Of a stretch of DNA of 17,815 nt, positions 14,444 through 17,815 are shown in pieces. The stretch's first letter is position 1; each line of letters begins with the position of its first letter. Source of the stretch: an uncultured Streptococcus sp. (lineage in GTDB: Bacteria > Bacillota > Bacilli > Lactobacillales > Streptococcaceae); NCBI RefSeq assembly GCF_905372115.1, contig NZ_CAJPNR010000045.1, positions 1-17,815 of the forward strand. The letters run 5' to 3'. The notes beneath the pieces were generated by a model. The model made no database searches and was not told where the DNA came from. It saw only the letters and a list, made by a program, of their open reading frames with translations. The translations under genes and the position numbers were made by a program.

Positions 14444-15586
14444 ATGATTTATTTAGATAATTCAGCGACAACCAAGCCTTATCCTGAGGCTTTGGCCGCC
14501 TACACAGAGGTCGCTTCTAAAATCTGGGGCAATCCATCCAGTCTGCACAGTTTAGGCAGTCAGGCAACCCGTCTCTTAGCAGCTTCACGCAGGCAAATTG
14601 CAGAGCTTTTAGGCAAGTCTTCTTCGGAGATTTTTTTTACGTCTGGAGGGACTGAAGGGGACAACTGGGTGCTAAAGGGAGTTGCTTTTGAAAAGGTTCC
14701 TTTTGGCAAACACATCATCGTATCTAACATTGAGCATCCTGCAGTTAAAGAATCAGCCCTCTGGCTTCAGAGTCAAGGCTTTGAAATAGATTTTGCACCA
14801 GTGGATAAGGCAGGTTTTGTTGATGTAGATAAGCTAGCGGAGCTGATTCGACCAGACACCACTCTGATCTCTATCATGGCTGTCAATAATGAAATCGGCA
14901 GTATTCAGCCCATTCAGAAAATATCCGAACTGCTTGCAGACAAGCCGACTATTTCCTTTCATGTGGATGCTGTACAGGCTGTTACGAAGATTCCGACTGC
15001 TGCTTATCTGACGGATCGCGTGGATTTTGCGACATTTTCCAGTCATAAATTTCACGGTCTGCGGGGCGTAGGATTTGTCTATATCAAGTCTGGCAAGAAA
15101 ATCAGTCCCCTCTTGACTGGTGGCGGTCAGGAGTCGGACAAGCGCTCAACGACGGAGAATTTAGCAGGTATTGCAGCGACAGCTAAGGCTCTGCGGCTGT
15201 CCATGGAAAAGCAAGAAGTATTTGCCCAGCGGACGGCTCAGATGAAGAAGATTCTCCTTGAAGAGCTGCAGAAGTATCCAGATGTGATGATTTTCTCAGA
15301 CATGGAAGATTTTGCGCCCCATATACTAACCTTTGGTATCAAGGGAGTGCGGGGTGAAGTCGTCGTCCATGCATTTGAAGACTACGAGATCTATATCTCG
15401 ACTACCAGTGCTTGCTCTTCTAAAGCTGGAAAGCCAGCGGGAACCCTAATCGCTATGGGCGTCGAAAAGTCTCTGGCTCAAACTGCTGTTCGCATCAGTT
15501 TGGATCTTGACAATGATATGAGTCAGATGGAGCAGTTTTTGACGACTTTTAAAATTATTTACGAAAAAACCAGAAAAGTAAGGTAA
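14444..15586 (+). CDS. Cysteine desulfurase (NifS/IscS-like, ThiI partner)
   Basis: This 380-residue PLP enzyme takes sulfur from cysteine as a persulfide and passes it to acceptors. His98 (NIEHPA), Asp174 and Gln177 (HVDAVQA), PLP lysine Lys202 in SSHKFHGLRG and the persulfide Cys324 in TTSACSSKAG are all present. The immediate neighbour thiI, 3 nt downstream, suggests the dedicated role of Bacillus NifZ: supplying ThiI for 4-thiouridine in tRNA. Fe-S assembly in streptococci normally uses a SufS-type enzyme instead. The start at 14444 follows AGAGGAAAG. An upstream in-frame extension from TTG 14387 lies over the promoter and is rejected. Confidence 0.93.
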   Translation: MIYLDNSATTKPYPEALAAYTEVASKIWGNPSSLHSLGSQATRLLAASRRQIAELLGKSSSEIFFTSGGTEGDNWVLKGVAFEKVPFGKHIIVSNIEHPAVKESALWLQSQGFEIDFAPVDKAGFVDVDKLAELIRPDTTLISIMAVNNEIGSIQPIQKISELLADKPTISFHVDAVQAVTKIPTAAYLTDRVDFATFSSHKFHGLRGVGFVYIKSGKKISPLLTGGGQESDKRSTTENLAGIAATAKALRLSMEKQEVFAQRTAQMKKILLEELQKYPDVMIFSDMEDFAPHILTFGIKGVRGEVVVHAFEDYEIYISTTSACSSKAGKPAGTLIAMGVEKSLAQTAVRISLDLDNDMSQMEQFLTTFKIIYEKTRKVR

Positions 15587-15589
15587 ACA

Positions 15590-16804
15590 ATGCAATATTC
15601 AGAAATTATGGTGCGCTACGGTGAGCTCTCAACCAAGGGCAAGAACCGCATGCGCTTTATCAACAAGCTCAAACGCAATATTCAGGCTGTTTTGTCAGTC
15701 TATCCGCAGGTCCATGTCAAGGCGGATCGTGACCGGACCCATGTCTATCTGCATGGGACAGACTATCAGCCGGTCGCTGAATCACTCAAGCAGATTTTTG
15801 GGATTCAGAATTTCTCGCCATCTTATAGGGTTAAAAAGTCTGTACCAGCCTTGATTGAAGCTGTTCAAACCATTATGAAGCAAGTCTATCAGGAAGGCAT
15901 GACCTTTAAGATTACCAGCAAGCGCAGTGACCACAGCTTTGAATTGGATAGCCGTGAGCTTAACCAGACACTTGGTGATGCCGTTTTTGAGGCTATTCCC
16001 AATGTTCAGGTCAAGATGAAAGCGCCGGATATTGAACTACGTGTCGAAATTCGTGAAGAAGCAGCCTATATCTCTTATGAGACGATTCGTGGTGCTGGGG
16101 GGTTGCCAGTCGGCACTTCGGGAAAAGGTATGCTCATGCTGTCTGGCGGGATTGACTCACCGGTGGCTGGCTATCTGGCTCTCAAGCGCGGTGTGGATAT
16201 CGAGGCGGTTCACTTTGCCAGTCCACCATACACCAGTCCAGGTGCGTTGAAAAAAGCTCAAGATTTGACGCGAAAATTGACCAAGTTTGGCGGCAATATC
16301 CAGTTTATCGAAGTCCCTTTTACAGAGATTCAGGAGGAAATCAAGGCCAAGGCTCCAGAAGCCTATCTCATGACACTGACCCGTCGCTTTATGATGCGTA
16401 TTACGGACCGGATTCGGGAGGAGCGGGGCGCTCAAGTCATTATCAACGGAGAAAGTCTAGGTCAGGTGGCAAGTCAAACCATTGAGAGTATGCAAGCTAT
16501 CAATGCTGTGACCAATACACCAGTTATCCGACCTGTCGTGACCATGGACAAGCTGGAAATTATTGAGATTGCTGAAAAAATCGATACTTTCCAAATCTCT
16601 ATCCAGCCATTTGAAGACTGCTGTACTATTTTTGCGCCAGACCGGCCTAAAACCAATCCAAAAATCAAGAATGCAGAGCAGTACGAAGCTCGTTTAGATG
16701 TTGAAGGCTTGGTTGAGCGCGCTGTTGCAGGCATCATGATTTCAGAAATCAGACCAGAAGCTGAGACCGACGAAGTTGATGAGCTGATTGAGGGGCTCTT
16801 GTAA
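15590..16804 (+). CDS. thiI: tRNA 4-thiouridine synthetase ThiI
   Basis: This 404-residue cytoplasmic enzyme activates U8 of tRNA with ATP and inserts sulfur to give 4-thiouridine. In some bacteria it also serves thiamine thiazole synthesis. An N-terminal ferredoxin-like region and THUMP domain (about 60-165) are followed by the PP-loop ATP site SGGIDS at 185-190. The C-terminal part has FEDCCTIFAP with Cys344, matching the numbering of the conserved catalytic cysteine of E. coli ThiI. The rhodanese domain of the enterobacterial protein is absent, as usual in Firmicutes, so sulfur must come directly from the adjacent desulfurase. The ribosome binding site (GTAAGG) overlaps the end of the desulfurase gene. 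Confidence 0.96.
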   Translation: MQYSEIMVRYGELSTKGKNRMRFINKLKRNIQAVLSVYPQVHVKADRDRTHVYLHGTDYQPVAESLKQIFGIQNFSPSYRVKKSVPALIEAVQTIMKQVYQEGMTFKITSKRSDHSFELDSRELNQTLGDAVFEAIPNVQVKMKAPDIELRVEIREEAAYISYETIRGAGGLPVGTSGKGMLMLSGGIDSPVAGYLALKRGVDIEAVHFASPPYTSPGALKKAQDLTRKLTKFGGNIQFIEVPFTEIQEEIKAKAPEAYLMTLTRRFMMRITDRIREERGAQVIINGESLGQVASQTIESMQAINAVTNTPVIRPVVTMDKLEIIEIAEKIDTFQISIQPFEDCCTIFAPDRPKTNPKIKNAEQYEARLDVEGLVERAVAGIMISEIRPEAETDEVDELIEGLL

Positions 16805-16825
16805 AAGCGAGAGAAGGTGACGTTT

Positions 16826-17347
16826 ATGCTTGCTGTTTTTCTCTTAATTTCTTTTTTGCTGATTCGTTTTCCTTTATTGAGTCATTTCGAAAAAAACGCT
16901 TTGTCACGCGTAGCTTATTTTGCGCCAGTACAAGGAAAAGAAAAGATAGCTTATGTGATTTATCAATTGAGCAATCTAGCCTTGTTCATAACTCCTTTTT
17001 TGCTTGAAATTAAGTTTGATTGGTCTGTTTTCTTTTATGCTGGAGTGGCTATTTACCTGCTTGGTTTGGCTTTGTGCGCTATCAGTATGAGAGATTTCGC
17101 TAGACCAGATGCAAACGGCATGAATACAAAGGGCCTTTATCGCTATTCCCGTAATCCCATGTATGTAGCTTACTTTGTTTGTTTTTTGGGAATAGCTTTT
17201 TTGACTAAGTCAATGATTTTCTTTCTAATTTTAGTCATTTTTCAGACTGCGGCCCACTGGATTATCCACTCTGAGGAGCGCTGGTGTCTTAAAAAATTCG
17301 GAAAGGCTTATCAAGCCTATCAAGATAGGGTACGGCGTTATATTTAG
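16826..17347 (+). CDS. Isoprenylcysteine carboxyl methyltransferase-like membrane protein
   Basis: This 173-residue membrane protein has four to five hydrophobic segments: about 1-17, 46-60, 65-85 and a paired stretch near 118-145. The C-terminal half carries the ICMT/phospholipid methyltransferase signature: GLYRYSRNPMYVAYF, followed by HSEERWCLKKFGKAYQAYQ. These residues form the SAM pocket in characterised relatives. The natural substrate of bacterial members is generally unknown, and nothing here identifies it. The start at 16826 is chosen because AGAAGG at 16812-16817 is 8 nt away. A GTG at 16817 overlaps that site. It follows thiI by 21 nt and probably shares its transcript. No clear terminator follows. 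Confidence 0.8.
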   Translation: MLAVFLLISFLLIRFPLLSHFEKNALSRVAYFAPVQGKEKIAYVIYQLSNLALFITPFLLEIKFDWSVFFYAGVAIYLLGLALCAISMRDFARPDANGMNTKGLYRYSRNPMYVAYFVCFLGIAFLTKSMIFFLILVIFQTAAHWIIHSEERWCLKKFGKAYQAYQDRVRRYI

Positions 17348-17477
17348 AAATTTTCTGAACTAATAATTATTTAATAAAGCAGTTAGCGGATAACAGATAA
17401 CAGAGGTTGTCTTAGTTCATTAGTGAACAAAATCTAAAGATAATCCTTGAAAATCCGTTTTCATGAGATGAAAAAGC
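17348..17477 (+). other. Intergenic stretch without a gene, upstream of the rplU promoter
   Basis: No ORF with a ribosome binding site is seen. Two small hairpins are visible, GTTCA/TGAAC (17415-17419 with 17424-17428) and TGAAAA/TTTTCA (17448-17453 with 17458-17463). Neither is followed by a T-run, so neither is a convincing terminator. A tandem GATAACA repeat is at 17389-17402. Confidence 0.5.
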
Positions 17478-17506
17478 TTGCTAAAGAGCGGTAGAAGTGC
17501 TATACT
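17478..17506 (+). promoter_or_regulatory. Upstream promoter of rplU
   Basis: TTGCTA (17478-17483) and TATACT (17501-17506) are 17 nt apart, and TGc precedes the -10 as an extended element. Transcription from here would begin near 17513 and cross the hairpin cluster and the BOX-like repeat, giving a leader of about 225 nt. Confidence 0.65.
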
Positions 17507-17520
17507 TATAGAGTTGACTA

Positions 17521-17560
17521 TGCACATTCCTGTGCAACCGCACGAACATCGTTGCTCGTC
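17521..17560 (+). other. Two adjacent hairpins in the rplU leader
   Basis: TGCACA 17521-17526 pairs perfectly with TGTGCA 17531-17536 around TTCC. ACGA 17542-17545 pairs with TCGT 17556-17559, continuing after a mismatch as CA/TG around a 4-nt loop. Both lie immediately before the BOX-like repeat and may be part of the same composite repeat or of the rplU leader. Confidence 0.4.
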
Positions 17561-17647
17561 GTATAACAAATTTAAACTTCGTCATTATCGCCTTGCCTAA
17601 CACAAGTTATGCCTTCGGCTCAATTCCTAGTTTATTCTTTGTTATAC
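17561..17647. repeat. BOX-like palindromic intergenic element
   Basis: A perfect 10-bp inverted repeat bounds the element: GTATAACAAA 17561-17570 and TTTGTTATAC 17638-17647. Inner pairing AAACT 17574-17578 with AGTTT 17629-17633 extends the stem. TTCCTAGTTT at 17624-17633 and CGTC...TCGCCTTGCC at 17580-17597 resemble the boxC and boxA ends of pneumococcal BOX elements, recalled from memory. Its 87 bp and TATA-containing ends fit a boxA-boxC form without boxB. It encodes no protein and would need a transposase elsewhere for mobility. Confidence 0.55.
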
Positions 17648-17648
17648 T
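17640..17648 (+). promoter_or_regulatory. Possible second rplU promoter at the edge of the BOX-like element
   Basis: TGtTATACT is an extended -10 element formed by the right end of the inverted repeat plus one base. No fitting -35 box is seen. Transcription would start near 17655, leaving an 84-nt leader. Confidence 0.35.
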
Positions 17649-17738
17649 TAGAGCTCTTCTCTTAAGTGGTTCGTCCCACGATGCTAGGCGAGTCTTCACA
17701 AAATTCGGGGAAACCCTAAAAATCATAGGAGGTGCATA
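17649..17738 (+). promoter_or_regulatory. rplU 5' leader, possibly an L21 leader RNA
   Basis: Hairpins GTGG/CCAC (17666-17669 with 17676-17679) and GGG/CCC around AAA (17708-17716) precede AGGAGG at 17727-17732. Firmicute rplU transcripts commonly carry an autoregulatory L21 leader. I cannot align this one to the family model by eye, so the identity is inferred from position. Confidence 0.4.
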
Positions 17739-17815
17739 ATGAGCACATACGCAATCATTAAAACTGGCGGAAAACAAGTTAAAGTTGAAGTTGGTCAAGC
17801 AATCTACGTTGAAAA
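17739..17815 (+). CDS. rplU: 50S ribosomal protein L21 (5' part only)
   Basis: The first 25 codons read MSTYAIIKTGGKQVKVEVGQ and on, the characteristic N-terminus of ribosomal protein L21, a 23S rRNA-binding component of the large subunit. AGGAGG lies 6 nt before the ATG. The gene is cut by the window end, and the usual neighbours (ysxB-type protease gene and rpmA) would lie beyond it. Confidence 0.93.
   Translation, partial: MSTYAIIKTGGKQVKVEVGQAIYVE

Noticed and set aside
17415..17463. Possible terminator of the methyltransferase-like gene.
   Set aside because: The two hairpins here have only 5-6 bp stems and no following T-run on the plus strand.
17607..17798. 63-codon minus-strand ORF across the rplU leader.
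   Set aside because: It covers the rplU start, promoter and BOX-like repeat on the opposite strand and has no ribosome binding site.

Overview
The window looks like chromosomal DNA of a viridans-group Streptococcus. The murB-potABCD arrangement, the PotA to PotD sequences and the rplU start are streptococcal, and the promoters are mostly extended -10 (TGnTATAAT) types. The combination of pyruvate phosphate dikinase, its regulatory protein, a CcpN-like repressor and a class III fructose-1,6-bisphosphatase points most strongly to S. sanguinis or a close relative, because most streptococci lack this gluconeogenic set. The species call is inference. No phage, plasmid, CRISPR or transposase gene is visible.

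Layout. Positions 1-2230: hom-thrB (threonine branch), closed by a terminator. 2279-2458: a very small self-contained transcription unit with an extended -10 promoter, strong Shine-Dalgarno, 34-codon ORF and terminator. 2487-7461: murB, then a roughly 150-nt potentially folded leader, then potABCD (spermidine/putrescine ABC importer; potB, potC and potD starts all overlap the preceding stop), ended by a terminator shared with a convergent gene. 7471-7962: a minus-strand gene for a small Ser/Thr/Ala-rich single-pass membrane protein with its own promoter. 8014-10771: minus-strand ppdK with terminator and promoter. 10794-14384: divergent ccpN-like / PPDK regulatory protein / fbp operon, ended by a terminator. 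14387-17347: cysteine desulfurase, thiI and a small membrane methyltransferase-like gene. 17348-17815: intergenic DNA with two candidate promoters, a hairpin cluster and a BOX-like palindromic repeat in front of rplU, which runs off the end.

How the genes work together. The central block is a gluconeogenic control module. PPDK makes PEP from pyruvate. The DUF299 protein should switch PPDK by phosphorylating the Thr two residues before its catalytic His. Fbp makes the hexose-phosphate step irreversible. The CcpN-like HTH-CBS protein probably represses ppdK: one perfect and one 10/11 match to the Bacillus CcpN operator pattern (as I remember it) lie in the ppdK promoter region. The cysteine desulfurase-ThiI pair supplies sulfur for 4-thiouridine in tRNA.

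The features most worth a second look are the folded murB-potA leader with potential alternative pairings, the odd potA start (TTG, with a better-placed out-of-frame ATG 7 nt upstream), the 34-codon mini-gene, the CcpN-type operators at ppdK, and the BOX-like element at the rplU promoter.
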